This document shows, in pieces, positions 54,043 through 62,800 of a DNA stretch of 64,000 nucleotides. This DNA comes from Mycobacterium sp. OTB74 (GTDB taxonomy: Bacteria > Actinomycetota > Actinomycetes > Mycobacteriales > Mycobacteriaceae): contig NZ_JARXVD010000006.1 in the NCBI RefSeq assembly GCF_029892685.1, positions 62,001 to 126,000 on the forward strand, given 5' to 3'. Under the pieces are notes generated by a model. That model was not told the DNA's origin. It searched no databases and saw only the letters and a program-made list of their open reading frames with translations. Numbering within the stretch: the stretch's first letter is position 1; every line of letters begins with the position of its first letter. The position numbers and the translations under genes are program-made.

Positions 54043-55661
54043 CCGCCGTGCTGGACCGCCCGGCACGACCCACTGGGAATGCGTCCAACTTCACCGGAAC
54101 CTTTGGGCTGCTCCGTCTTTACCTGCGGACCGACCGGATCGTGTTCCCGCTATGGGTGCTGCTGCTATCGCTGCCACTGGCCAGCGTCTACATCGGCAGC
54201 ATCTCGAAGGTCTACCCCACCGAGGCCGGGCGTGCGGGCTTCGCGGCCAGCATCATGGCCAGCCCAGCACAACGCGCCTTGTACGGCAACATCTACAACG
54301 ACAGCCTGGGCGCCACCGGCATCTGGAAGGCCGGGATGTTCCATGTGCTGATCGCCGTCGCGGTCATCCTGACCATGATCCGGCACACACGTGCCGACGA
54401 GGAGACCGGCCGGGCCGAGCTGATCGACTCCACGGCTGTGGGACGCAGCGCCGGGCTGACCGCCGCGTTGCTGCTGTGCTGCGGCGGGGCGGTGCTGACC
54501 GGACTAATCGGCTTCCTGGGACTGTTGAAAACCGATGTTCCCGTTATGGGTTCGCTGGCCTTCTGCGCGGCACTGACCTGTTCTGGTCTGGTGTTCACCG
54601 CATTCGCGGCGGTGGCAGCGCAGTTGTCGGCAAGTGCGCGGGTAGCGCGCGGCGTGGCCTTCGGAGCGCTTGGCGCGGCCTTCACCCTGCGGGCGGTCGG
54701 CGACGCCGGCGGTAATGACCTGTCCTGGGTTTCACCGCTGGGTTGGTCGCTGTTGGTTCGGCCGTATGCCGGCGACCGGTTTTGGATTCTGCTGCTGCAC
54801 CTGACGCTCACCGCCGGGCTCATTGTGCTCGCCTATCAGTTGCAGGCCGCACGCGATGTCGGCGCCGGGCTGTTCGCCGAACGCCGAGGACGTCCCCGCG
54901 CGTCCGGATCCCTCAGTGGGCCATTGGGGTTGGCGTGGCGGCTGAGCCGTGGCTCGATTCTGGTCTGGACCGTCGGCGTCGGCCTGTACGGGCTGTTGAT
55001 CGGTAGCGTGGTGCACGGCATCGGCGACGAGCTCGGCAGCGGCGGACCGGCGCGCGACATCGTCGCCCGGCTCGGCGGGCCCGGGGCGCTGGAACAGGCC
55101 TTCGTCGGGATCGCCTTCAACATGCTGGGCATGGTCGCAGCCGCCTTCGCGGTATCGCTGACCCTGCGGCTGCACCAGGAAGAAACCAGCCAGCATGCCG
55201 AAACGCTGCTGGCCGGCACGGTGAGCCGGATGCGTTGGCTGGCAAGCCAACTGATCGTCGCTCTGGCCGGGACCACCGTCGCCATGCTGACCGCCGGGCT
55301 GCTGACCGGACTGACCTACGGCACCGCGGCCGGTGACGTCGGGGGAAAGCTGCCGGCGGTGCTGGGAGCTGCCGCCTCGCAGTTGCCAGCGGTTTGGCTG
55401 CTGATCGCGGTAACGGTCGTGCTATTCGGCGCGCTACCGCGGTTCACTCCGGTGGCCTGGGGCGTGCTGGTCGCCTTCATCTCGGTGTATCTGCTTGGCT
55501 CTCTGGCCAATTCACCGCAGTGGCTGCTGAACCTCGAGCCGTTCGCGCACATCCCGCGCATCGACGCCTTCACCGCGACCCCATTGATTTGGCTACTCGT
55601 CGTGGATATTGCCCTGATCGCTTTGGGCGCCTTGGCATTCCGACGCCGAGATCTACGTTAG
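54039..55661 (+). CDS. ABC exporter permease, Rv1217c-like
   Basis: A 540-aa integral membrane protein with about twelve helices in two similar halves, the pattern of tetronasin/daunorubicin-type exporters. The first half includes [20 protein letters not shown] and the second [20 protein letters not shown]. Charged loops ([17 protein letters not shown] and [16 protein letters not shown]) occur at equivalent places and are a hallmark of the family. It partners with the preceding ATPase; ATGA overlap couples them. Confidence 0.9.
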   Translation: MTAVLDRPARPTGNASNFTGTFGLLRLYLRTDRIVFPLWVLLLSLPLASVYIGSISKVYPTEAGRAGFAASIMASPAQRALYGNIYNDSLGATGIWKAGMFHVLIAVAVILTMIRHTRADEETGRAELIDSTAVGRSAGLTAALLLCCGGAVLTGLIGFLGLLKTDVPVMGSLAFCAALTCSGLVFTAFAAVAAQLSASARVARGVAFGALGAAFTLRAVGDAGGNDLSWVSPLGWSLLVRPYAGDRFWILLLHLTLTAGLIVLAYQLQAARDVGAGLFAERRGRPRASGSLSGPLGLAWRLSRGSILVWTVGVGLYGLLIGSVVHGIGDELGSGGPARDIVARLGGPGALEQAFVGIAFNMLGMVAAAFAVSLTLRLHQEETSQHAETLLAGTVSRMRWLASQLIVALAGTTVAMLTAGLLTGLTYGTAAGDVGGKLPAVLGAAASQLPAVWLLIAVTVVLFGALPRFTPVAWGVLVAFISVYLLGSLANSPQWLLNLEPFAHIPRIDAFTATPLIWLLVVDIALIALGALAFRRRDLR

Positions 55662-55670
55662 GAGATCGCC

Positions 55671-56345
55671 ATGAAGCTGGCCCTGCAGACATTGGCCTCG
55701 GGCTTATTCGGCACCCTCTTCTTCGTCGTGCTGCTGTGCGGACCAGCCGGCACCCTGCACTATTGGCAGGCATGGGTTTTCATCGCCGTGTTCATGCTCG
55801 CCACCTTGGGTCCGAGCATGTATCTCGCCGTAAAGCATCCGGACGCACTGGCCCGGCGCATGAACGGCGGGCCCGGTAAAGAAACCCGCCCGGTCCAGAA
55901 GTTGGTGATGTGGGGCATTCTGGCCTCGGTCACGGCCACTGCGGTGGTCAGCGCACTGGACTGGCGGTTCGGCTGGTCACATGTCCCGACGGCGGTCGTA
56001 ATCCTGGGCAACGTCGTGGTGGGCGTATCTCTGGTGGCGGCCCAGTGGGTGGTGATCCAGAACAATTTCGCAGGGGCCAGTATCTCGGTCGAAGCCGACC
56101 AACCGGTGATCTCAACGGGGCTCTACGGCGTTGTGCGCCACCCGATGTACATTTGCGCGCTGATCATGATGGTGGCCACCCCGCCGGCGCTGGGCTCGTA
56201 CTGGGGCCTGATCCCGGTGATCGCGAGCGTGCCGATCCTGACCGCGCGAATTTTCGACGAGGAAAAACTGCTGCGCGCCGAATTGCCCGGCTACACCGAA
56301 TACGCGCACAAGGTCCGGTACCGGCTGATTCCGTACATTTGGTGA
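55671..56345 (+). CDS. Isoprenylcysteine carboxyl methyltransferase (ICMT)-like membrane protein
   Basis: A 224-aa protein with five or six membrane helices. The C-terminal methyltransferase motif is LYGVVRHPMYICALIMM, then EEKLLRAELPGYTEYAHKVRYRLIPYIW, of which LRAELPGYTEYAHKVRYR is the family core. Such proteins methylate lipids or prenylated molecules using SAM at the membrane. AGGAG precedes the ATG by 7 nt, and it lies 9 nt after the permease stop, so it is probably the last gene of the tetR operon. M. tuberculosis Rv1216c seems comparable in length and position. Confidence 0.85.
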   Translation: MKLALQTLASGLFGTLFFVVLLCGPAGTLHYWQAWVFIAVFMLATLGPSMYLAVKHPDALARRMNGGPGKETRPVQKLVMWGILASVTATAVVSALDWRFGWSHVPTAVVILGNVVVGVSLVAAQWVVIQNNFAGASISVEADQPVISTGLYGVVRHPMYICALIMMVATPPALGSYWGLIPVIASVPILTARIFDEEKLLRAELPGYTEYAHKVRYRLIPYIW

Positions 56346-56391
56346 CGCCAAATCCGCTGCCTGCCAACCCAGAAGGCACATACTTGACAGC

Positions 56392-56991
56392 GTGGAGCTC
56401 TTCACCGGTTTCGGTCTGGCCAGCGCGGCGGGTCTGAATGCGTACATTCCGCTGCTCTCGATGGGTCTACTGGGTCGCTACACCCATTTGGTGACGCTGC
56501 CGCACGGCTGGTCCTGGTTGGAGAACGGCTGGGTCATCAGCGTCGTCGCGGTGCTGCTGATCGTTGAGATCGTGGCCGACAAGGTGCCCGCACTGGACAG
56601 CATCAACGACACCATCCAGACCTTCGTCAGGCCGACCTCGGGCGGCATCGTGTTCGGTTCGGGGACCGCCGCACAGACCGCCGCCGTCACCGACCCGGGC
56701 GCCTTCGTCCATTCCGGACAATGGATTCCGGTTGTCATGGGCGCCGTCACGGCGTTGGTGGTGCACCTGACCAAGTCCACCGTGCGCCCCGCGGCGAACG
56801 TGGCCACCGCCGGGATTGCTGCGCCGGTTTTGAGCACGCTGGAGGACATCACGAGCGTGGGTCTGGTGATCATCGCGGTGCTGGTGCCGGTCCTGGTCTT
56901 GGTGGTGCTGGCCGCGCTCGTATGGGGCGTGGTGGTGCTGATCCGACGAAGGCGCAGTCACCAGAGCTCCGCGCCCAGCGGCACAAGCTAG
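56392..56991 (+). CDS. DUF4126 membrane protein
   Basis: A 199-aa membrane protein starting at GTG. GFGLASAAGLNAYIPLLSMG, EIVADKVPALDSINDTIQTF and RPTSGGIVFGSG are typical DUF4126 segments (the A-G-x-x-x-Y-x-P turn and D-K-x-P-x-x-D). Four or five helices are likely, with a basic, Ser-rich cytosolic tail. Function unknown. Its stop and the glgC stop are separated by 2 nt, leaving no room for a separate terminator. Confidence 0.82.
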   Translation: MELFTGFGLASAAGLNAYIPLLSMGLLGRYTHLVTLPHGWSWLENGWVISVVAVLLIVEIVADKVPALDSINDTIQTFVRPTSGGIVFGSGTAAQTAAVTDPGAFVHSGQWIPVVMGAVTALVVHLTKSTVRPAANVATAGIAAPVLSTLEDITSVGLVIIAVLVPVLVLVVLAALVWGVVVLIRRRRSHQSSAPSGTS

Positions 56992-56993
56992 CC

Positions 56994-58208
56994 CTAAATC
57001 CACACGCCCTTACCGACGGCCACCACTCCCCCGGAACTCACCGAGAACCGCTCACGGTCGCGCTGCAGATCCACGCCCACCATCTCGCCAGGCCCGACGA
57101 CCACGTTCTTGTCCAGGATCGCGTGCCGGACCACCGCGCCGCGGCCCACACGGACGCCGGGCATCAACACGCTGCCCTCGACAATGGCACCGTCGTCGAT
57201 CACGACATTGGACGAAAGCACCGAATTGCGCACGGACGCAGCCGAAATGATGCTGCCCGCACCGACCACTGATTCCTGTGCCGAGCCGCCGTTGACGAAT
57301 TTGGCCGGCGCCAAGTTGTCTGATTCGCCGAGGATCGGCCAACGCCGGTTGTACAGATTGAACACTGGGTGAACGGACACCAAATCCATGTGCGCGTCGT
57401 AGAACGCATCCAGGGTCCCGACGTCGCGCCAGTACCCGTGATCGCGCTCGGTCGCGCCGGGCACCTCGTTGTCGTTGAAGTCGTAAACGGCGGCCATACC
57501 GTCGGCCACCATTCGCGGAATGATGTTGCCGCCCATATCGTGATCGGAATCGTCGGCTTCAGCGTCGGCCCGGATCGCGTCGATCAACGCCTTGGTGGTG
57601 AAGACGTAGTTGCCCATCGAGACGAACGTCTCTTCCGGGGAGTCTGAGCAGCAAGGAGGCTCTGCCGGCTTCTCGATGAATCCGCGAATGCGGCCGGACT
57701 CGTCAGCGTCGATGCAGCCGAAGGCGCTCGCCTCGGCCCGCGGCACCCGGATGCCGGCAACCGTCGCACCCGCACCGCTCTCGATATGGAACCGCACTAT
57801 CTGCTCGGGGTCCATCCGGTAGACGTGGTCGGCGCCGAAAACCACGATGTAGTCGGGATCTTCGTCGTAAATCAGGTTCATGGACTGGTAGATGGCATCG
57901 GCCGAGCCGGTGTACCACCGCGGCCCCAACCGCTGCTGCGCGGGGACCGGGGTGATGTATTCGCCGGCCAGACCCGAAAGCCGCCAGTTCTGCGAGATGT
58001 GCCGGTCGAGCGAATGTGACTTGTATTGCGTCAGAACGCAAATGCGCAAATACCGGGCGTTCACCAGATTCGAGAGGACGAAGTCGATCAACCGGTAGGC
58101 GCCACCGAACGGCACGGCGGGCTTGGCCCTGTCCGCCGTCAACGGATACAGCCGCTTACCCTCGCCGCCGGCCAGGACTATGCCCAGCACGTGTGGCAGT
58201 TCCCTCAT
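56994..58208 (-). CDS. glgC: Glucose-1-phosphate adenylyltransferase GlgC
   Basis: A 404-aa enzyme making ADP-glucose for glycogen and maltose-1-phosphate. N-terminal [18 protein letters not shown] is the nucleotide-binding loop, followed by [24 protein letters not shown] and the glucose-1-P site region GFIEKP. A left-handed beta-helix ends the protein ([19 protein letters not shown]). ATG 58208 gives the family start; a TTG three codons upstream is ignored. It diverges from glgM, its partner, with a 75-bp shared promoter region. It corresponds to Rv1213. Confidence 0.95.
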   Translation of the reverse strand: MRELPHVLGIVLAGGEGKRLYPLTADRAKPAVPFGGAYRLIDFVLSNLVNARYLRICVLTQYKSHSLDRHISQNWRLSGLAGEYITPVPAQQRLGPRWYTGSADAIYQSMNLIYDEDPDYIVVFGADHVYRMDPEQIVRFHIESGAGATVAGIRVPRAEASAFGCIDADESGRIRGFIEKPAEPPCCSDSPEETFVSMGNYVFTTKALIDAIRADAEADDSDHDMGGNIIPRMVADGMAAVYDFNDNEVPGATERDHGYWRDVGTLDAFYDAHMDLVSVHPVFNLYNRRWPILGESDNLAPAKFVNGGSAQESVVGAGSIISAASVRNSVLSSNVVIDDGAIVEGSVLMPGVRVGRGAVVRHAILDKNVVVGPGEMVGVDLQRDRERFSVSSGGVVAVGKGVWI

Positions 58209-58270
58209 GAAAGCCAACCTAATGGCCGTTAACCGCGGCTGCTAGCCATACACGGCAACCGAGGACAGGT

Positions 58271-58276
58271 TACGGT
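58271..58276 (+). promoter_or_regulatory. -10 box for leaderless glgM
   Basis: TACGGT matches TANNNT and lies 7 nt before the glgM ATG at 58284; no ribosome site precedes it. Confidence 0.45.
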
Positions 58277-58283
58277 CTTCGGC

Positions 58284-59462
58284 ATGCGGGTGGCGATGAT
58301 GACTCGGGAGTATCCACCGGAGGTTTACGGCGGTGCCGGTGTGCACGTGACCGAGCTTGTCGCACAGCTAAAAAATCTGTGTGAGGTCGACGTGCACTGC
58401 ATGGGCGCACCCCGCGACGGCGCGTTCGTCGCGCAACCGGACCCGCAGCTTGCCGGTGCCAACGCAGCGCTGATCACACTGTCGACGGATCTGTCGATGG
58501 TCAACAACGCATTCGGGCCCAGCCGCAGCCCCGATGTGGTGCATTCGCACACCTGGTACGCCGGAATGGCCGGGCACCTGACCTCACTGCTGCACGGCAT
58601 CCCCCACGTGATGACCGCACACTCTCTGGAGCCCAAGCGGCCGTGGAAGGCCGAGCAACTCGGTGGCGGCTATCAAATTTCGTCGTGGGTGGAGCGGACC
58701 GCCATCGAGCATGCGGCCGCGGTCATAGCGGTCAGCTCAGGGATGCGGGCCGACGTGCTGGCGACCTACCCGGCACTGGACCCGACGCGGGTGCACGTGG
58801 TGCGCAACGGAATCGACACCAGCCGGTGGTACCCGGCCAAATCGGATGTCGAATCGGGTTCGGTGCTCCACGATCTCGGCGTCGACCCGGACCGGCCGAT
58901 CGTCGCGTTCGTCGGACGGATCACCCGACAGAAGGGCGTCGCACACCTGGTGGCTGCGGCGCACCAGTTCGCGCCGCAGGTACAGCTGGTCCTGTGTGCC
59001 GGGGCGCCGGACACCCCCGAGATCGCGGCGGAGGTGTCGACCGCGGTGCGCAAGCTGAGCCAGGCCCGAGCCGGTGTGTTCTGGGTGCAGGAGATGCTGT
59101 CGCCCGAGAAGATTCGCGAAATACTATCGGCAGCAACGGTTTTCGTGTGCCCGTCGGTATACGAGCCATTGGGGATCGTGAATCTGGAGGCCATGGCCTG
59201 CGGGACCGCGGTAGTGGCCTCCGATGTCGGTGGCATACCCGAGGTGGTTTCCGACGGCCACACCGGGACACTGGTGCACTACAACGCGTCCGATGCGACG
59301 GCGTTCGATGCCGGACTGGCCGCGGCCGTCAACGCGTTGATCGCCGATCCGGCTCAGGCCCATGCCTTCGGTCAAGCTGGCCGGCAACGCTGCATCGAGG
59401 AATTCTCGTGGGCGCACATCGCGGAGCAGACGCTCGAGATTTACCAGAACGTCTGCTCGTAG
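58284..59462 (+). CDS. glgM: ADP-glucose:glucose-1-phosphate glucosyltransferase GlgM (maltose-1-phosphate synthase)
   Basis: A 392-aa GT-B glycosyltransferase using ADP-glucose to make alpha-maltose-1-phosphate for GlgE. It has MRVAMMTREYPPEVYGGAGV, VVHSHTWYAGMAG, VRNGIDTSRWYP, FVGRITRQKG and the catalytic E-x7-E region VYEPLGIVNLEAMACGTAVV. The M. tuberculosis homologue Rv1212c was first called glgA. It is divergent from glgC. The convergent DUF3117 gene ends 6 nt downstream. Confidence 0.93.
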   Translation: MRVAMMTREYPPEVYGGAGVHVTELVAQLKNLCEVDVHCMGAPRDGAFVAQPDPQLAGANAALITLSTDLSMVNNAFGPSRSPDVVHSHTWYAGMAGHLTSLLHGIPHVMTAHSLEPKRPWKAEQLGGGYQISSWVERTAIEHAAAVIAVSSGMRADVLATYPALDPTRVHVVRNGIDTSRWYPAKSDVESGSVLHDLGVDPDRPIVAFVGRITRQKGVAHLVAAAHQFAPQVQLVLCAGAPDTPEIAAEVSTAVRKLSQARAGVFWVQEMLSPEKIREILSAATVFVCPSVYEPLGIVNLEAMACGTAVVASDVGGIPEVVSDGHTGTLVHYNASDATAFDAGLAAAVNALIADPAQAHAFGQAGRQRCIEEFSWAHIAEQTLEIYQNVCS

Positions 59463-59468
59463 CGCTTG

Positions 59469-59636
59469 CTAGCTGGTGACGTTCTTGAGCTCGTCGCCGA
59501 GCGCCGCAGCCTCGTCCGGTGTCAGCTCGACCACCAGGCGTCCCCCGCCTTCAAGTGGTACCCGCATCACGATGCCGCGCCCCTCCTTGGTCGCTTCCAA
59601 TGGACCGTCACCAGTCCGGGGCTTCATCGCCGCCAT
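59469..59636 (-). CDS. DUF3117 small protein, Rv1211-like
   Basis: A 55-aa protein. It reads MAAMKPRTGDGPLEATKEGR, then GIVMRVPLEGGGRLVVELTP and DEAAALGDELKNVTS, the standard DUF3117 sequence conserved across actinobacteria. GGAGG lies about 10 nt before the ATG at 59636. It is convergent with glgM, 6 nt apart. Function unknown; strong conservation suggests a small, highly expressed cytosolic protein. Confidence 0.93.
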   Translation of the reverse strand: MAAMKPRTGDGPLEATKEGRGIVMRVPLEGGGRLVVELTPDEAAALGDELKNVTS

Positions 59637-59794
59637 CGAGTGCTCCCTCCGGATGCGGCCGGGCCGCGTCCACGGTCCCGGGTCAAGACCGGGAATTAGG
59701 GCCCATGTGCGGACCGGTTCCCGGCGCTGAAACTGCTACTGAACTACGTCCATTGTTCCTTATCCGCACCAGTGGGTGTGCAAAGACCCGTCCG

Positions 59795-60391
59795 TCACGT
59801 TCGGACAGGGCTGTGACGTGGCACCCAACAGCCGGCGACGTGATCGTCGACCATCCCGGTAGCCTGCATCAGCGCGTACGCCGTCGTCGGCCCGACGAAG
59901 CGAAATCCGCGCCGTTTCAGTTCTTTCGCCATGGCGACCGATTCGGGTGTGGTGGCCGGGACATCCGCCAGCCCGGCGGGGCGCGGCCGCGGTGGTTCCG
60001 GCGCGAATGACCACAGCAGTTGGTCAAGGTCCAGGCCGGTCTCGTCGATGACCCGAGCGTTGGCGATGGTCGCCTCGACCTTGGACCGGTTGCGCACGAT
60101 GCCGGGATCGGCCAGCAACCGGTCGATGTCCTTCTGCCCGAACCGGGCGACTTTTTCGATGTCGAAGCCACCGAACGCGGCGCGGAAGTTCTCCCTCTTG
60201 CGCAGGATGATCAGCCAGGACAGCCCGCTCTGGAACGCCTCCAACGACATCCGCTCGAAAAGCGCTTTGGTGCCGTGCAGGGGCCGACCCCACTCGATGT
60301 CGTGGTAGTCGCGATAGAGCACGGCGTCAGCCGACTCCGAGCGGTCGCCGGTGGTCTCGGCCCAGCCGCAACGCACCTTGCCGTCGGTCAC
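59795..60391 (-). CDS. tag: DNA-3-methyladenine glycosylase I
   Basis: A 198-aa alkylation-repair enzyme of the helix-hairpin-helix type with structural zinc. The N-terminal RCGWAE, the block YRDYHDIEWGRPLHG and FERMSLEAFQSGLSWLIILR are diagnostic. The zinc ligands comprise the N-terminal Cys and the C-terminal His/Cys in MVDDHVAGCWVPRH. It corresponds to M. tuberculosis tagA (Rv1210). The first 4 bases overlap the preceding 102-aa gene. Confidence 0.93.
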   Translation of the reverse strand: MTDGKVRCGWAETTGDRSESADAVLYRDYHDIEWGRPLHGTKALFERMSLEAFQSGLSWLIILRKRENFRAAFGGFDIEKVARFGQKDIDRLLADPGIVRNRSKVEATIANARVIDETGLDLDQLLWSFAPEPPRPRPAGLADVPATTPESVAMAKELKRRGFRFVGPTTAYALMQATGMVDDHVAGCWVPRHSPVRT

Positions 60392-60696
60392 TGTCCGGCA
60401 TTCTCCACGGCACCAGCCCGCAGCGTCGTCAACTCACCACGCAGCGAGTCGATCTCCTGAGACAACCGGTCCAGCACCCAGTCGACCTCACTGGTCTTGT
60501 AGCCACGCAGGGTCTGGGTGAACTTCACCGCCTCGACGTCGGCGCCGGTGACACCCGAGGCGGGCAGCACCGTGGCCGTCGTGCCACGCGGCAGCGGCGG
60601 CAGCTGTTCCCCACGGCCGAACAACACGCTGCCCAGAGCGAACAGCACCACGGCCACCAGAATCAGCACCGCCAGGTAGATCAGAATCAGCGTCAC
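60388..60696 (-). CDS. DivIVA-domain small membrane protein, Rv1209-like
   Basis: A 102-aa protein starting at GTG. A membrane helix at about 3-25 (ILIYLAVLILVAVVLFALGS) is followed by a linker and a short DivIVA-like coiled coil (FTQTLRGYKTSEVDWVLDRL then SQEIDSLRGELTTLR). It may recruit envelope synthesis machinery at poles or septa. It lies between gpgS and tag on the same strand and overlaps tag by 4 bases. Confidence 0.85.
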   Translation of the reverse strand: MTLILIYLAVLILVAVVLFALGSVLFGRGEQLPPLPRGTTATVLPASGVTGADVEAVKFTQTLRGYKTSEVDWVLDRLSQEIDSLRGELTTLRAGAVENAGQ

Positions 60697-60741
60697 GCCT
60701 CTGATCCTGCCGGATCACTCTGACAAGCACCCCGCACTCTG

Positions 60742-60774
60742 CGCCGAGATCGACGAAATGGCCGCATCTACTCG
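60742..60774. repeat. Dispersed 33-nt intergenic repeat, copy 2
   Basis: The same 33-nt sequence as 19896-19928, with two differences (CA for GT at positions 24-25). It lies downstream of gpgS and upstream of the DivIVA-domain gene on the minus strand. Confidence 0.6.
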
Positions 60775-60820
60775 CACAAAATGCCCCGTCTGTCCGTTTG
60801 GCCGGTAAAACGCGCCAGGA

Positions 60821-61762
60821 TCAGCGCAAGGTGTTCATGGGCGGACGGTCCACCAGGGACACCTCGGACGTGCGGGGCGTGTAGACGTCGCCGTCGGCGA
60901 AGAACTGGGTCAGCCCGACCCCCGAATCATCGATGCCGCAGCGCGACAACAAGGTGGCAATCACCTGCCGGCTCATGGCCGCCAACTCAGTCAGCGGGCG
61001 GTTGCGGTGAGTACGCACACCCAGGTTGACCTGGGCAAGGGCGTCCAAGCCCAGCTTGTCGTAGGCGTCGATCAGCAGGCCGATCTCGACCCCGTAGCCG
61101 GGCGCGAATCCGACCGAGGTCAGCAGTTCCCGGGTACCGGCGTACTCGCCGCCGAGCGGCTGCAGCAGGCAGGTGAGCTCTGGCCGCAGGGAAGCCAGGA
61201 GCGGGCGGGCGACCAACTCGGTGACCCGGCCACCGCCGTTGGCGTCCTCGGCGCCGCTGATCTTCAGCGGACGCCGGTAAAAGCCCTTGACCAGGTGCAC
61301 TCCGTCAGCGGTCAGCAGCGGGCCGAGCAGCTTGGGCACGAACATCGGGTCGGGATCGAGCAGGTCGGAGTCGACGAACACGATGATGTCGCCGGTGGTC
61401 GCCGCCAGGGAACGCCACAGTGCCTCACCTTTACCGGGCTGGATCGGCACCTCGGGCAATGCCTGCTCACGGCTGACCACTCGAGCCCCGGCCTCGATCG
61501 CCCGGATTTCGGTCTCGTCGGTAGAGCCGGAGTCCAGTACGACCAACTCATCGACCAGGCCACCCAGCAGCGGGCTGATGCTGTCGATCACCCCGGCGAC
61601 GGTTTCTTCCTCGTTCAGCGCCGGCAGCACTACCGAAACAGTGCGACCGGCTTTGGCGGCCTCCAGTTCGGCAAGCGTCCATGACGGACGGCTCCAGCTG
61701 CGTTCGTCCAGCCATGAGTGGCCGGCGATGGCTTCGGCGGACAATTCGGGCGACAGAGTCAT
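60821..61762 (-). CDS. gpgS: Glucosyl-3-phosphoglycerate synthase GpgS
   Basis: A 313-aa GT81 glycosyltransferase that makes glucosyl-3-phosphoglycerate, the first step of methylglucose lipopolysaccharide. The GT-A motif is FVDSDLLDPD, following VSVVLPALNEEETVAGVIDS and ELVVLDSGSTDET. PGYGVEIGLLIDAY and GVRTHRNRPL complete the active site. ATG 61762 is used; a TTG two codons upstream is disregarded. It corresponds to Rv1208 and lies 31 nt after folP2. Confidence 0.94.
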   Translation of the reverse strand: MTLSPELSAEAIAGHSWLDERSWSRPSWTLAELEAAKAGRTVSVVLPALNEEETVAGVIDSISPLLGGLVDELVVLDSGSTDETEIRAIEAGARVVSREQALPEVPIQPGKGEALWRSLAATTGDIIVFVDSDLLDPDPMFVPKLLGPLLTADGVHLVKGFYRRPLKISGAEDANGGGRVTELVARPLLASLRPELTCLLQPLGGEYAGTRELLTSVGFAPGYGVEIGLLIDAYDKLGLDALAQVNLGVRTHRNRPLTELAAMSRQVIATLLSRCGIDDSGVGLTQFFADGDVYTPRTSEVSLVDRPPMNTLR

Positions 61763-61793
61763 GTGCAATCCGCCTTCGGCTTCTTGCTGGCTG

Positions 61794-62693
61794 TCATGCC
61801 AGTCCCCTCACTGTTCGAGTCGGCGGACGCCTGCCCTGGATCGACGCGACCATTTCCAGGACCCGTCGGGTCGGACCCACCTCGTGCACCCGGAACATGG
61901 CGGCGCCCTCTGCGGCGGCCAGTGCCGTCGCAGCGAGCGTGCCTTCCAGGCGTTCAGTCAGTCCCACACCAAGAGTCTCCCCGACAAAATCCTTGTTACT
62001 CAGGGCCATCAGCACTGGCCATCCGGTATTTACAAGATCTTTTACGTGGCGCAACAAACTAAGGCCGTGGTAAGTGTTTTTGCCGAAATCGTGGGTCGGA
62101 TCGATCAAAATCGCGTCCCTGGAGACACCGATATCAACGGCGTGTTGGGCTGCCGATGTGACCTCCGCGAGGACGTCATCGACCACTCCGCGTTCGGTGA
62201 TGCCGTAGTTGACCCGGAACGGCCGGGTGCGCGGAACCGCCCCACCGGTATGTGAACAGACCAGACCCGCACCGAATTCTGCGGCCACTTCCGGCAGGCC
62301 CGGGTCGGCACCGGCCCAGGTGTCGTTGATCAGGTCGGCGCCGGCCGCGCAGGCTTCTTTGGCCACCTCGGCCCGCCAGGTGTCGACGCTGATCAACTGG
62401 TCGGGGTATTCGCCGCGCAGCCATTCGACGAACGGCACCACCCGGGCGATTTCCTCATCGGCATCGACGGTGTTGCCCGGTCCGGCCTTGACCCCGCCGA
62501 TGTCGATGACGTCGGCGCCATCCTCGATGGCGCCGCGCACTGCCTTTTTGGCGGCCTCGTCGCTGAAAGTAGCGCCCCGGTCGTAGAACGAATCAGGGGT
62601 GCGGTTGACGATTGCCATGATCAGCGCACGGTCGCCCGCCACCGGACGGCCAAGAAAACGGCCGGTTTGACTGGGTGGGAACGGCGACTGCAC
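61794..62693 (-). CDS. folP2: Dihydropteroate synthase homologue FolP2
   Basis: A 299-aa TIM-barrel protein of the DHPS family. It begins SQTGRFLGRPVAGDRALIMA and keeps IVNRTPDSFYDRGATF, VIDIGGVKAGPG and LISVDTW. In M. tuberculosis the FolP2 homologue (Rv1207) has not shown normal DHPS activity, and its gene sits with gpgS as here, so a role in methylglucose lipopolysaccharide metabolism is possible. The GTG start at 62693 has GGGAG just upstream. Confidence 0.92.
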   Translation of the reverse strand: MQSPFPPSQTGRFLGRPVAGDRALIMAIVNRTPDSFYDRGATFSDEAAKKAVRGAIEDGADVIDIGGVKAGPGNTVDADEEIARVVPFVEWLRGEYPDQLISVDTWRAEVAKEACAAGADLINDTWAGADPGLPEVAAEFGAGLVCSHTGGAVPRTRPFRVNYGITERGVVDDVLAEVTSAAQHAVDIGVSRDAILIDPTHDFGKNTYHGLSLLRHVKDLVNTGWPVLMALSNKDFVGETLGVGLTERLEGTLAATALAAAEGAAMFRVHEVGPTRRVLEMVASIQGRRPPTRTVRGLA

Positions 62694-62735
62694 GGCTCCC
62701 AGGTTATAGGGATGTCATGCGCGCCCACTCATCCA

Positions 62736-62794
62736 TTGATTCTGCGGCTACGGTGACGCCCACTCACATTGTTCCGCCACAGCCGCAGAGTCAA
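62736..62794. terminator. Imperfect inverted repeat between fadD6 and folP2
   Basis: Arms 62736-62749 and 62781-62794 pair over 14 bases (one G-T) around a 31-nt spacer, immediately before the fadD6 3' end. Possible terminator; no T-run. Confidence 0.4.
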
Positions 62795-62800
62795 CGGTGA